A stretch of DNA of 55,227 nucleotides from Synergistaceae bacterium (lineage in GTDB: Bacteria; Synergistota; Synergistia; Synergistales; Aminobacteriaceae), in contig JAITGK010000016.1 of the NCBI GenBank assembly GCA_031280635.1, positions 1 to 55,227 of the forward strand, in the 5' to 3' direction. How positions within the stretch are numbered: position 1 is the stretch's first letter; the number at the start of each line of letters is the position of its first letter. Positions 25,157 through 33,981 of the stretch are shown here, piece after piece. The position numbers were made by a program, and so were the translations under genes. The notes under the pieces are model-generated. The model saw only the letters and a list, made by a program, of their open reading frames with translations. It did not search any database and had not been told where the DNA came from.

Positions 25157-25813
25157 ATGGACAAAGTCATCTCGGCCGCAAAGGCGGCCGACCTCATCAA
25201 AGATGGGATGACGATTATGATGGGCGGTTTTATAGCGAACGGAACGCCCGAAACGCTGGTTGACGCGTTGGTGGCCAAGGGTGTGAGAAAACTGACTCTG
25301 ATCTGCAACGACACGGGCTTCCCGGAAGCGGGAACCGGCAAGATGGTGGTGAAAAAGCAGTTCAAAAAAATCATCGCCTCCCACGTGGGCACCAATCCCG
25401 AGACGGGCAGGCAGATGAACGCGGGGGAAACCGAGGTGACGCTGGTTCCCCAGGGTACCCTGGCGGAGCGGATACGTTGCGGCGGTTTCGGCCTGGGCGG
25501 GTTTCTGACGCCGACCGGAATCGGCACCGAGGTGGAGGAAGGCAAACAGAAGATGACCGTCAACGGTCAGGAGTATCTGTTGGAGCTGCCGCTCCGGGCG
25601 GACGTCGCGCTGCTGTACGGCTCAATTGTGGATAAGGCTGGAAATGTGGTCTACACCTACACTCAGCGTAATTTCAATCCCATGATGGCCATGGCCGCGG
25701 ATTTGGTGATTTGCGAGGCCGGCCGCCTGGTGGAAGTTGGGGAGATTGACCCCAACAGCGTCATGACGCCGGGCATCTTTGTCGATTACATCGTGCGAAA
25801 GGGTGATGCTTGA
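25157..25813 (+). CDS. atoD: Acetoacetate CoA-transferase alpha subunit
   Basis: Transfers CoA between an acyl-CoA and acetoacetate or another short acid. The 218 residues match the type I CoA-transferase alpha subunit: GMTIMMGGFIANGTPETLVDAL near the N-terminus, GFGLGGFLTPTGIGTE around residue 112, and a C-terminal ITPGI-like VMTPGIFVDYIV. Its stop overlaps the start of the beta subunit gene. With bdh upstream, the pair would turn 3-hydroxybutyrate into acetoacetyl-CoA. Confidence 0.93.
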   Translation: MDKVISAAKAADLIKDGMTIMMGGFIANGTPETLVDALVAKGVRKLTLICNDTGFPEAGTGKMVVKKQFKKIIASHVGTNPETGRQMNAGETEVTLVPQGTLAERIRCGGFGLGGFLTPTGIGTEVEEGKQKMTVNGQEYLLELPLRADVALLYGSIVDKAGNVVYTYTQRNFNPMMAMAADLVICEAGRLVEVGEIDPNSVMTPGIFVDYIVRKGDA

Positions 25814-26463
25814 TGGACGCGAAGGAAATCATCGCCAAGCGGGTAGCGCAGGAACTGCACGACGGGGACGTGGTCAACCTGGGCATCGGGCTTCCGACCA
25901 TGGTGCCGAACTACCTGCCCTCCGGCGTCAGCCTGGTGCTTCAGTCGGAAAACGGAATGTTGGGCATGGGACCCTCACCCGAGCCAGGCAAGGAAAACCC
26001 GGAGCTGGTGAACGCGGGCGGCGTCCACGCCAGTTGCCTGCCGGGAGGTTGCTTCTTCGACAGCTGCACCTCCTTCGGAATCATCCGTGGAGGGCACGTG
26101 CAGGCCACCGTGCTGGGCGCGATGGAGGTGGACGAGGAGGGGAGCCTGGCCAACTGGAAGGTGCCGGGCAAGCTCCTTCCGGGCATGGGCGGCGCCATGG
26201 ACCTGGTGGTGGGGGCTAAGGAGGTCATCGTGGCCATGGTGCACACTCAGAAGGGCGCCCCGAAAATCTTGAAAAAATGCACCCTTCCTCTGACGGCCAA
26301 AAAGCAGGTCAACAAGATCATCACCGAACTGGCCTATATTGAGGTGACGGACAAAGGGCTGACGCTCCGTGAGCTGGGTCCCGGCGCCGCGGTGGAGGAC
26401 GTCGTCGCCAGCACGGAGGCGAAGCTGATTATTCCGGAGAAGGTCGGGAGATATTTCGAGTGA
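25813..26463 (+). CDS. atoA: Acetoacetate CoA-transferase beta subunit
   Basis: Catalytic subunit of the CoA-transferase, 216 residues. The active-site glutamate that forms the acyl-enzyme and CoA thioester is in QSENGMLGMGP at about residues 49-59. GIGLPTMVPNYLP and the CDLPLTG-like KCTLPLTAKKQVNKI are further family landmarks. The ATG at 25813 overlaps the atoD stop (TGATG), with GGGTGA seven bases upstream. Strict coupling to atoD fits an equimolar heteromer. Confidence 0.94.
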   Translation: MDAKEIIAKRVAQELHDGDVVNLGIGLPTMVPNYLPSGVSLVLQSENGMLGMGPSPEPGKENPELVNAGGVHASCLPGGCFFDSCTSFGIIRGGHVQATVLGAMEVDEEGSLANWKVPGKLLPGMGGAMDLVVGAKEVIVAMVHTQKGAPKILKKCTLPLTAKKQVNKIITELAYIEVTDKGLTLRELGPGAAVEDVVASTEAKLIIPEKVGRYFE

Positions 26464-26504
26464 CCCGCTCTGCCTCGCGCCCCGCCTAAGGAAACGCGGA
26501 TCAA

Positions 26505-26562
26505 ATGGGGTTCTTAGGGGTCCACGACCCCTAAGTGGGGTGTGGGGCGAAGCCCCATATGG
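26505..26562. repeat. Palindromic intergenic element R3, forward copy
   Basis: Contains two strong hairpins, TTAGGGGTCCACGACCCCTAA and TGGGGCGAAGCCCCA, between atoA and the dehydrogenase gene. The element recurs in inverted orientation at 28961-29044, so the two copies flank the dehydrogenase and permease genes. As RNA it could act as a stabilising or attenuating structure within the operon. Confidence 0.75.
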
Positions 26563-26591
26563 ATAAAACTATAAGGAAAGGCCGCGGAAAA

Positions 26592-27551
26592 ATGAGATCG
26601 GAGATCAAGCACATCGTTATAGCGGGCGCGGGACTGATGGGGGCCTCCATGGGGCAGATTTTCGCGCGGGGAGGCTACTCCGTCACGCTCTACGACATCG
26701 CGCCGGAGGGCATTGACAAGGCGCGGGAGCTTGTGGCGATCAACCAGCGCGCCCTCATCGAACAGGGCGGCGTGAGCCCAGCGCAGTCCAGCGAGACGCT
26801 CTCCCGCATGTCCTACGCCATGGGCATGGAGGACTTCAAAAAAGCGGATTTTGTCGTCGAGGCGATCGTGGAGAACATGGGCGTCAAACAGGACTTTTGG
26901 AAAAAAGCCTCAGAAGCCGTCGCGGAGGACGTTGTCCTAGCCACGAACACCTCCGGGCTGTCCATCACGGAGATCGCCAAGGCCGTGCGCGGGCCGGAGA
27001 GGTTCTGCGGTATGCACTGGATCAACCCGCCCCACATCGTGCCATTGGTGGAGGTCATAGGCGGGGCCGAGACGGGGAAGAAGGCCATCGAAATCGTTCG
27101 AGACCTGGCCCTTTCCGTCAACAAACACCCGGTCATGGTGCGCGGCGACCCCAAGGGCTTCATCTTGAACCGGATTCAGTTCGCCATACTCAGGGAGGCG
27201 CTGCACATCGTTGACAACGGTTACGCCACCGTCAAGGACGTGGACGACGTCATGAAGTACGGGCTGGGGATGCGCTACGCCTGCATAGGCCCCTTCGAGA
27301 CCGCCGACCTTGGAGGGCTGGACACGTTCTACCGCATTTCCAGCTACCTTTTCGCCGACCTGAGCGATGTGAAAGAGGTTCCCGAGTCGCTGACCCGCCT
27401 TTATCAAGAGGGGGCCTTCGGCACGAAAACCGGCAAGGGGTTCTACGACTACGGCGAGGGCGGCGCGGAGCGGGCCATAGCGAAAAGGGACAGGGACTTT
27501 TTGAAGATCTCGAAGCGCCTGTACGGGGACAGTGAGAAAACCGAGAAATAA
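26592..27551 (+). CDS. 3-hydroxyacyl-CoA dehydrogenase family protein
   Basis: A 319-residue NAD-dependent dehydrogenase. The Rossmann motif is GAGLMGASMGQIFARGGY, NTSGLSITEIA follows in the first domain, and the catalytic His lies in GMHWINPPHIVPLVEV. The wording NPPHIVPLVEV is closer to the lambda-crystallin/carnitine dehydrogenase branch than to classical 3-hydroxybutyryl-CoA dehydrogenase (NPVPVMKLVEV). The C-terminal domain (KGFILNRIQFAILREAL, GPFETADLGGLD, KTGKGFYDY) is complete. I start at the ATG at 26592; upstream codons lie in the R3 element. Context suggests a C4 hydroxyacid or its CoA ester as substrate. Confidence 0.85.
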   Translation: MRSEIKHIVIAGAGLMGASMGQIFARGGYSVTLYDIAPEGIDKARELVAINQRALIEQGGVSPAQSSETLSRMSYAMGMEDFKKADFVVEAIVENMGVKQDFWKKASEAVAEDVVLATNTSGLSITEIAKAVRGPERFCGMHWINPPHIVPLVEVIGGAETGKKAIEIVRDLALSVNKHPVMVRGDPKGFILNRIQFAILREALHIVDNGYATVKDVDDVMKYGLGMRYACIGPFETADLGGLDTFYRISSYLFADLSDVKEVPESLTRLYQEGAFGTKTGKGFYDYGEGGAERAIAKRDRDFLKISKRLYGDSEKTEK

Positions 27552-27583
27552 GACAACGCTGAACAAGAGGAGGAGCTTACTTA

Positions 27584-28885
27584 ATGGATATGTCAATGGT
27601 TTCCATCTTTATAGGTCTGGCTTTGCTCATGTTCCTGGCGTACCGGGGACATTCCATCATCTGGGTGGCCCCGGCCTGCGCGGCCCTGGTCGCGTTGATG
27701 TCCAGCATGGACATCCTTAATACATACCTGAACGATTACATGAAGGGCCTGGCCGGCTACGTCACCTCCTGGTTCCCCGCGTTCTTCCTAGGGGCGGTGT
27801 ACGGCAAGGTCATGGACATGACCGGCTCGGCGCGCTCCCTGGCCAACTCCCTGGTGGACATTATCGGCGCCAAGCGGGCCGTGGCCGCTGTGGTCATTCC
27901 CTGCCTGCTGATGACCTATGGCGGTATCTCGCTGTTTGTGGTGGTGTTCGTGATCTATCCGATGGGCTACGCGATCTACCGCGCGGCTAACCTGCCACGC
28001 ACGCTCCTGCCCGGCGCTATCGCTTATGGGGCCTTCGGCATCACCATGACCGCCGTCCCCGGAACGCCGCAAATCCAAAACCTAATCCCGACCCAATTTT
28101 ATAACACGACCCCTATGGCGGCTCCGCTAATGTCGATTGTGGCCATCATCCTCATAGGCGGCCCAGGCTATCTGTACTTGGAGTGGCGGGCGCGCCAGGC
28201 CCGAGCTCGGGGACAGGGGTTCGTGGAGGACGCGAAGTTCGTGGAAGTGGCGCGGAGCAAGGTCAAACTGCCCAGCTGGCATTGGCTTTCCGGCCTGCTG
28301 CCCATCATCGCGGTGGTTCTTCTTTTGAACCTGTTCAAACAGCACATCGTGGTCTCGCTGCTGGGTGGAATCGCGCTTTGCTGCCTCATGAACATCCAGC
28401 AGGCGAAAACGCTGTTACCCGCCATCAGCGCCGGCGCGGAGGGCTCGCTGACGGCGATCATGAACACGTCCTGCGCGGTGGGCTTCGGCTCCGTGGTGAG
28501 GGTGGTGCCGGGTTTCGCGAAACTGACCAGCATGATGATGAACATGCCCGGCAGTATCCTCTTCTCCGAGGCCGTGGCGGTCAACGTTTTGGCGGGCGCT
28601 ACTGGCTCCGCCTCGGGCGGCATGTCCATCGCCCTGACCGCGCTGGCCCCGCAGTACCTGGAAAAAGCCATAGCTATGGGCCTGAACCCGGAGTACCTGC
28701 ACCGTATCGCGTCGCTGTCCTCCGGAGGTTTGGACACCCTGCCGCACAACGGCGCGGTTCTCACCCTACTGGCGGTCTCCCACTGCACCCATAAGGAGTC
28801 TTACTGGGACGTCTGCGTGACCACCTGCATCATTCCCTTCGTCGGTTCCCTGGCGCTGGCCTTACTTTGGGGCCTGTTCATATAA
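27584..28885 (+). CDS. GntP-family permease
   Basis: A 433-residue inner-membrane transporter with about 11-12 hydrophobic segments and a short polar loop at about 205-230. The pattern of the GntP/CitMHS-like family is visible in VTSWFPAFFLGAVYGKVM, GNTGSA-like GATGSASGG and the C-terminal SSGGLDTLPHNGAVLTLL. Lying behind bdh, atoDA and the dehydrogenase, it probably imports 3-hydroxybutyrate, acetoacetate or a related short hydroxyacid. AGGAGGAGC precedes the ATG. A terminator hairpin follows. Confidence 0.87.
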   Translation: MDMSMVSIFIGLALLMFLAYRGHSIIWVAPACAALVALMSSMDILNTYLNDYMKGLAGYVTSWFPAFFLGAVYGKVMDMTGSARSLANSLVDIIGAKRAVAAVVIPCLLMTYGGISLFVVVFVIYPMGYAIYRAANLPRTLLPGAIAYGAFGITMTAVPGTPQIQNLIPTQFYNTTPMAAPLMSIVAIILIGGPGYLYLEWRARQARARGQGFVEDAKFVEVARSKVKLPSWHWLSGLLPIIAVVLLLNLFKQHIVVSLLGGIALCCLMNIQQAKTLLPAISAGAEGSLTAIMNTSCAVGFGSVVRVVPGFAKLTSMMMNMPGSILFSEAVAVNVLAGATGSASGGMSIALTALAPQYLEKAIAMGLNPEYLHRIASLSSGGLDTLPHNGAVLTLLAVSHCTHKESYWDVCVTTCIIPFVGSLALALLWGLFI

Positions 28886-28902
28886 TCCGTTCCGATCTCC
28901 GC

Positions 28903-28936
28903 GAGACGGCCGCTTGTCAGTCAAACGGCCGTTCTC
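28903..28936 (+). terminator. Terminator of the bdh-ato-permease operon
   Basis: The segment GAGACGGCCG...CGGCCGTTCTC forms a GC-rich stem with a 13-base loop 17 bases after the permease stop, followed by TGTT. The T-run is short, so termination may be partial; the R3 palindromes follow within 25 bases. Confidence 0.6.
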
Positions 28937-28960
28937 TGTTAAGGAAGCGCTAATTAAACT

Positions 28961-29044
28961 CATATGGGGCTTCGCCCCATACCCCTATGGGGCTTCGCCC
29001 CATACCCCACTTAGGGGTCTTGGACCCCTAAGAACCTCATAATG
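28961..29044. repeat. Palindromic intergenic element R3, inverted copy
   Basis: Two adjacent TGGGGCTTCGCCCCA hairpins and one TTAGGGGTCTTGGACCCCTAA hairpin. From the second hairpin onward it is the reverse complement of 26505-26562; the first hairpin is an extra copy of the unit. Confidence 0.75.
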
Positions 29045-29051
29045 GCGTTTT

Positions 29052-29129
29052 GCGTAATCATACACAAAAACAAGAGGCCAAAACCGGATATAAACGGCAA
29101 AAACTTCGCGCGGAAAAGAGCCAACCGCT
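29052..29129 (-). repeat. Dispersed repeat R2, inverted copy
   Basis: Reverse complement of the repeat at 52761-52855. The core AACCGGATATAAACGGCAAAAA and GGAAAAGAGCCAAC is almost identical. The terminal hairpin is degraded (AGAGCCAACCGCT). It lies between the permease operon and hypA. Confidence 0.75.
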
Positions 29130-29162
29130 ATATCAGCGCTTCCTTAGAGTTCCCCAGGGTTG

Positions 29163-29510
29163 CTATTGGCTCTCCACCTCCATGGACTCTATCGTCAGCT
29201 CCATGCCCGAAAGCAACTCCACGTCCGCGCTGCCGCAGTTGACGCAAGCGAAGGCCGTGACGTCGCCGCTGGTCTCGCGGCCGCAGGCGCGGCAGTGAAA
29301 GACCACTGGCAGCTCCATGACGGAGAGTTCCGCTCCTTCAGTAACAGCGCCTTTGGTCAACACGCCAAAGGCGAAGGAAAGCAGTTCGGGGTTCACCTGG
29401 CGCAAACGGCCTACTTTCAGCGTGACGCGGCGTACCCGCGACCACGAGGAGCGCTGGCAAAGCTCCTTTATGGTGTTATGAACCGCCTCCGCAAGCGATA
29501 ATTCATGCAT
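29163..29510 (-). CDS. hypA: Hydrogenase/urease nickel incorporation protein HypA
   Basis: Delivers nickel during maturation of NiFe hydrogenase. The 115-residue protein starts with the nickel-binding MHE motif (MHELSLAEAV), which fixes the ATG at 29510. The zinc site is formed by two CxxC pairs, CRAC and CVNC, 13 residues apart. The central VGRLRQVNPELLSFAFGVLTKG is also typical. No other hydrogenase gene is in the window, so it may serve a distant hydrogenase. Downstream of it is an R2 repeat. Confidence 0.93.
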   Translation of the reverse strand: MHELSLAEAVHNTIKELCQRSSWSRVRRVTLKVGRLRQVNPELLSFAFGVLTKGAVTEGAELSVMELPVVFHCRACGRETSGDVTAFACVNCGSADVELLSGMELTIESMEVESQ

Positions 29511-29546
29511 CAATATTTCAACTCACATTTCGAAAGGTTATGGGGC

Positions 29547-31295
29547 TTATAGATTGGGGCCCCTTGCGAGGGTGGCGTAGAGGCCATTTTGGTTTAGGAG
29601 GGCTTCGTGGGTTCCCTCCTGAACGATCTCTCCGTCCGCGAGCACCAGAATTCGGTTGGCGTTCCGCACGGTGGAGAGCCGGTGCGCGATGACAAAGGCG
29701 GTACGGTCCGCCATGGCGCGGCTCATGGCCTCTTGCGCCTGACGCTCCGCCTCCATGTCCAAGGAGGACGTGGCTTCGTCTAGGATCAAAATCCGCGGAT
29801 CGCGCACCACTGCGCGGGCGATGGCCACCCTCTGACGTTGCCCACCCGACAGGGTCACGCCCCGTTCACCGACCTCCGCCTCATAAGCGCCGGGCAGGTC
29901 CATGATGAAGTCGTCGATACCAGCCACCTTCGCGGCGGCGCGGATGGACTCCATGGATGCGCCGGGCAGTCCGTAGGCGATGTTGAACGCCAAAGTTCCC
30001 CGCATGAGTACCGGTTCCTGCGGGACGATACCGATTTGCCTGCGAAGGTCGGGAAGGGAGAGTCCGGCCACGTCTGTTCCATCAATGAGCACGCGGCCCG
30101 ACGTGGGGTCGTAAAACCGGGGGATCAAGTCGGCGAGCGTGGACTTCCCCGACCCCGTGGGACCCACCACGGCGACTTTCTCTCCGGCGCGAACGTCTAG
30201 GGCGATGCCCCTCAAGACCTCCCGCCCCGGCGTGTACGAAAAACGCACGTTCTCGAAGGTAACGCGGCCCCGGACGCGGTTTGGAACGCGCCCGCCGCCG
30301 CCTGACGCCTCGCCTGGAGCGTCCAGGGCGGAGAAAATGCGCTCGGAAGCCGCCAAGCCCGTCTGGATGGAGCCAAGGCTCCCCATCAGGGAACGCACTG
30401 GTTGCACCATGAAGGCGATGTAGCCGATGAAGGCAACCAGCTCGCCGGGCGTCATTCTGTCAGTCAGTACCTGACGTCCGCCAAACCAAAAGACCACAGC
30501 CAGGGCGGCAATGAGAAAGACCTCGACGACGCCCGCCAGCACCGCCTGAATGCGCACGGCGCGCAGCAAGGCGTCAAAGTTTTCCCGATTTCCCTGGCGG
30601 AAACGCGCCAGCTCCAGCTCCTCCGTGGCGAAGGCGCGGACGACGCGGATGGCCGAAAAGGCCTCCTGCACAATGGCGGTCAGGTTGGCCAGACGTTCCT
30701 GCACTCGACGCCCGGCGGAGCGGAGTTTCTCTCCCGCGTAACCCAGGAGCCAAGCGATGGCGGGCAGCGCCGCGACGATAATCAAGGTCAGCTGCCAGTT
30801 GATGTAGAGAATGAAGGTCAGCATTCCGAAAAAGGCCGCGCCGTTGGCCGCTAGGTCGGTCAGGGTGTTGGTCACAAGGCCTTGCAGCGCGGCAACGTCT
30901 CCAGTGAGGCGACTCATCAACTCTCCCACGCGAGAAGCGTGGACGGCGCGTAAAGACATACGCTGCATGTGGTCGTAGAGGGCGAGGCGGATGTCCATCA
31001 CCACCCTTTGACCCACCCAGTTCATGAGGTACTGCTGCCCGAAAAGCGCGGCTCCCTTCAGGGTGAAGATCACCACCACTCCCGCGCAGAGGGTGTTCAG
31101 TACGACTGTGTTCTTGGAGATCAGCACGTCGTCCACCACACTCTTGAAAAGCCAGGGGGGAAGAACGTTCATGACGGACACGGCGACCATACAAAAAAAC
31201 GCCCCCAGAAAGGGCCTCATGTAGGGCTGCAGGTAGCCCGCGAGGCGGGAGGCGGTTTTTGTTTTCGCGCGCTCGAATTTTTGTCCGTTCGTCAT
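29547..31295 (-). CDS. ABC exporter, MsbA-like
   Basis: A half-transporter of 582 residues with a type I exporter membrane domain of six helices (about residues 20-310) and a C-terminal ATPase. Walker A is GPTGSGKST, the signature LSGGQRQRVAIARAV, Walker B ILILDEATSSLD and the H-loop AHRLST. The MsbA/lipid-exporter subgroup is the closest by general appearance, but multidrug exporters look alike, so the substrate is open. The in-frame TTG at 31304 is an alternative start. It lies alone, 36 bases upstream of hypA, on the same strand. Confidence 0.85.
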   Translation of the reverse strand: MTNGQKFERAKTKTASRLAGYLQPYMRPFLGAFFCMVAVSVMNVLPPWLFKSVVDDVLISKNTVVLNTLCAGVVVIFTLKGAALFGQQYLMNWVGQRVVMDIRLALYDHMQRMSLRAVHASRVGELMSRLTGDVAALQGLVTNTLTDLAANGAAFFGMLTFILYINWQLTLIIVAALPAIAWLLGYAGEKLRSAGRRVQERLANLTAIVQEAFSAIRVVRAFATEELELARFRQGNRENFDALLRAVRIQAVLAGVVEVFLIAALAVVFWFGGRQVLTDRMTPGELVAFIGYIAFMVQPVRSLMGSLGSIQTGLAASERIFSALDAPGEASGGGGRVPNRVRGRVTFENVRFSYTPGREVLRGIALDVRAGEKVAVVGPTGSGKSTLADLIPRFYDPTSGRVLIDGTDVAGLSLPDLRRQIGIVPQEPVLMRGTLAFNIAYGLPGASMESIRAAAKVAGIDDFIMDLPGAYEAEVGERGVTLSGGQRQRVAIARAVVRDPRILILDEATSSLDMEAERQAQEAMSRAMADRTAFVIAHRLSTVRNANRILVLADGEIVQEGTHEALLNQNGLYATLARGPNL

Positions 31296-31362
31296 CGGCG
31301 TCAAAACAAGTGATTTATGAGCAAAAGAAAACCACTATCCATTATCCATTCAGGCGTTTTCC

Positions 31363-32406
31363 CTACTTGGCGCCCAACTCGGCCAGGAAACGCGCCGCTT
31401 CCTCGTTCCCGAACTCCTGAGCGTAGCGCCGGGCCGTCCAACCGTCGTCGTCCTCCGCGTTCAGGTCCGCGCTGGCCTGTACCAGCTCGGCAAGAACGTT
31501 CACCGCGCCCTTCCGCGCCGCGGCCATCAGGGGCGTGAGGCCATCCGTGTGGCGCGCGCCCACGTCAGCGCCGGCGTTGAGCAAGACCCTCACGGATTCC
31601 GCGCTCCCTGAGTTGCAGGCCAGGAACAAGGCCGGTGGAGCGCCGTCTTCAGGCGCGGCGTTGATGTCCGCGCCCGATCGTATCAGGAGGAAAAGCAACT
31701 CAGAGTGACCCCGGTAGGCGGCGGACATCAGGGGTGTGACACCCTCGCGGTCGGGGACGCCGGCGTCGGCGGAGGCCGCGAGAAGGACCTCCGCGACCCG
31801 TTCGTCCCCACTGTTCACGGCCCACATCAGGGCCGTCCACCCGTCCCCATCTCTGGCGTTGATCGAGGCCCCCGCGCTGACCAGCGCTTTTACCGTGCCC
31901 AGACAGCCCTCGGCGGCGGCCAGCATCAGCGGCGTCACCCCTCGCTCGCGGCGCGGGTCCACGTAGGCCCCAGCCTCAATCAGGAGCTTGGCGGAGTTCT
32001 CCCGTCCCGACAGCACAGCCAGTTGAAGGGCCGTCTCGTACCCAGAGGACTGAGCGTCCAGGTCGGCGGAGACCGCAATCAGCCGAGCCACCACCGTTGC
32101 GTCCGCCTTGGCCGCGGCCCACATCAGGGCCGTCCACCCGTCTCCGTCCCTGGTGTTGACGTCGGCGGAGGCCCGCAGAAGAATATCAACGATCTCCAAC
32201 CTGTTGGCGAGGGCGGCGGCCATCAAGGGCGTCATGCCATTTTCCCCGTCGGCGCCGTTAACGTCGGCCCAGCCGGAAAGAGCCTCCTCTACCTCTTGGA
32301 GACTTCCCGCGGCGCACAACTCAATAAAATCGGAGGCGCAGGCCGTCGCGACGAAAAGCGCCACGACGATGAGCAGCACAGGGAAAAACAAGGGCGTTTT
32401 TTTCAC
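31363..32406 (-). CDS. Secreted ankyrin-repeat protein
   Basis: A 347-residue protein with a signal peptide (about residues 1-24) followed by about ten ankyrin repeats of 33-34 residues filling the whole mature chain. Repeats alternate between a GVTPLM-type and a DGWTALMWA-type opening, and repeats 3 and 6 are nearly the same at their starts, suggesting block duplication. It should act in the periplasm or outside the cell as a binding scaffold. The GTG start at 32406 follows AAGGAGGTGGGAAC. The upstream gene's stop lies within that ribosome site, so the two genes are coupled. Confidence 0.88.
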   Translation of the reverse strand: MKKTPLFFPVLLIVVALFVATACASDFIELCAAGSLQEVEEALSGWADVNGADGENGMTPLMAAALANRLEIVDILLRASADVNTRDGDGWTALMWAAAKADATVVARLIAVSADLDAQSSGYETALQLAVLSGRENSAKLLIEAGAYVDPRRERGVTPLMLAAAEGCLGTVKALVSAGASINARDGDGWTALMWAVNSGDERVAEVLLAASADAGVPDREGVTPLMSAAYRGHSELLFLLIRSGADINAAPEDGAPPALFLACNSGSAESVRVLLNAGADVGARHTDGLTPLMAAARKGAVNVLAELVQASADLNAEDDDGWTARRYAQEFGNEEAARFLAELGAK

Positions 32407-32418
32407 GTTCCCACCTCC

Positions 32419-33723
32419 TTAGGGTTCTGGTCTCCAGCGCCGCAGAATATCGTCAATATCGGCGTCCCAGGCCCCTTCTTCGTGGGCGGGATAGCCCGCC
32501 GTCAGGGAGTACAGCCGCTCCCCGCGCCGGAAAGCGACGTTTTTGAACCGCAGGGTGTGGCCGGGAACGGAATGGGTTTCCACCGTCAGGACATCGACCT
32601 CTCGCCCCCCGCGCTCCGCCGCGCTTCTCTCCCGGACCTTGACGTCGGGGAAGCTCTCCTTCAGCGATTGGAGTTGGTGATCCTGCACCTTATCTAGAAT
32701 TTCCCTCGGGAGCGGCAGAGACCGTCCATCGGAGCGCGTCCACCAGTAGACGACAACCTCAAAGGCGAAGTCCAGTCCGCCCTTCCGCTCTCTGTAGGGG
32801 CGCGTGGTCAGCGCCTCCCGTATGTGCTGGATGGCGTCGCCGTTCCGCGCTTGGGTGTACTCCCCGTTGCTGCTCTCCACGTACCAGGAGTCAGGGAGTT
32901 CCATCACGCCGGCGTCCAGGAGTTCCAAGACCTGCCAGGTCTTCTCCGGGAGCGCGAGTTCCGAGGCCGCGGCGGGGACGGCTTTCCTGTCCGCGTTGAA
33001 CGCCGCGCACAGGGTCAAGCTCAGACCCACCGAAAGCGCCAATACCAGACTTTGCGCTATCAGGCGGCGGAAGAAGGGCGCGCTTTTCCGGGTACCTGGT
33101 TTGAAGGATAATCTGAGTATGGCGCAATGAGCGTAGAACAGAACGAAGAGGCCCCAGCCCACCAAATAAAGGGCGGGAACGTATCCGAAGCGTCGCTCTG
33201 GAAAGAGAGAAGAGGATAGGAGCGCCGACGAGAAAAAGTCGGCGGATAGGAGGGTGATGGGAAAGAGGGCAAGAGCGGCCCAGAGGTTGGGGACAGGGCG
33301 TCTCAAAAAGGCGAATCGCAAGGTTAGGGGGAAGAAATAGCCTAGAAAGAGCACGATGACGTCCAGAAGCCGCGAAACTCGTCCGGGCGCCAAGTCGGAA
33401 AAAATCGTTGGTACCAAAGATTGAATAACCCAGACCGCCACGGGACAGACGAAGGACAGGACGACGAGTTCGCCCAGAGGAGAGGCTGGAGTGCGCCAGT
33501 CCTCCCAGTCCTGCTCGTCACGTTCCCAGCGAGCCCGGCGGGCCGCCGCAAGTCGATAGGCCTCGTCCAGGGCGTCGTTCCGGGCGCGCGCGTACTGCCA
33601 GTCCACAGAACCCTCCGTGAAGCGCACCGGATCGTAGAGGCGCTTTCTGGACCAGTAAGCCTCCTCGATCTCCGTCAGTCCGGCGGTTTCGTCCACTCCC
33701 AACACGGTATAGGTTTTCTCCAA
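32419..33723 (-). CDS. Membrane protein with degenerate J-domain-like N-terminus
   Basis: A 434-residue protein without a clear family. Residues of about 3-65 look like a DnaJ J-domain (YTVLGVDETAGLTEIEEAYW, then ARARNDALDEAYRLAAARR) but the HPD tripeptide is replaced by YDP, so it is unlikely to stimulate Hsp70. About five hydrophobic segments follow (about residues 85-260). The C-terminal 160 residues are soluble and probably on the outer face. I start at the TTG at 33723, just after GGGAGGGGGG; a GTG at 33744 is possible. It is coupled to the ankyrin gene downstream, suggesting a joint envelope role. Confidence 0.65.
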   Translation of the reverse strand: MEKTYTVLGVDETAGLTEIEEAYWSRKRLYDPVRFTEGSVDWQYARARNDALDEAYRLAAARRARWERDEQDWEDWRTPASPLGELVVLSFVCPVAVWVIQSLVPTIFSDLAPGRVSRLLDVIVLFLGYFFPLTLRFAFLRRPVPNLWAALALFPITLLSADFFSSALLSSSLFPERRFGYVPALYLVGWGLFVLFYAHCAILRLSFKPGTRKSAPFFRRLIAQSLVLALSVGLSLTLCAAFNADRKAVPAAASELALPEKTWQVLELLDAGVMELPDSWYVESSNGEYTQARNGDAIQHIREALTTRPYRERKGGLDFAFEVVVYWWTRSDGRSLPLPREILDKVQDHQLQSLKESFPDVKVRERSAAERGGREVDVLTVETHSVPGHTLRFKNVAFRRGERLYSLTAGYPAHEEGAWDADIDDILRRWRPEP

Positions 33724-33981
33724 AACGACCCCCCCTCCCTTCACGTAATGGCCTAAACTCCCACCGGAGCGCGAGCTTTCATGTCTCCGTCATTAAAATT
33801 AAAGTTAAATGATACACCGATTCCCACGAATAACGCCACCCTATTTTAGAGAGAAATGCCGCCGTCGTAAAGCGCTTGAGAGCATGGGATCAAAATGGGT
33901 AAAAAGTAGTAATATAATGATCTCAGAAATTCAGGCCAGGGAATCAGACGCTCTTATTTCGCGGATTAGGGGGAGTTTTTT

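Noticed and set aside
33800-33824. TAAAGTTA...CCGATTCC upstream of the flagellin, resembling a sigma-28 promoter
   Set aside because: The spacing between the two halves (9 bases after TAAAGTTA) is shorter than the 11 expected, so I do not call it, although a sigma-28-type promoter would be expected here.
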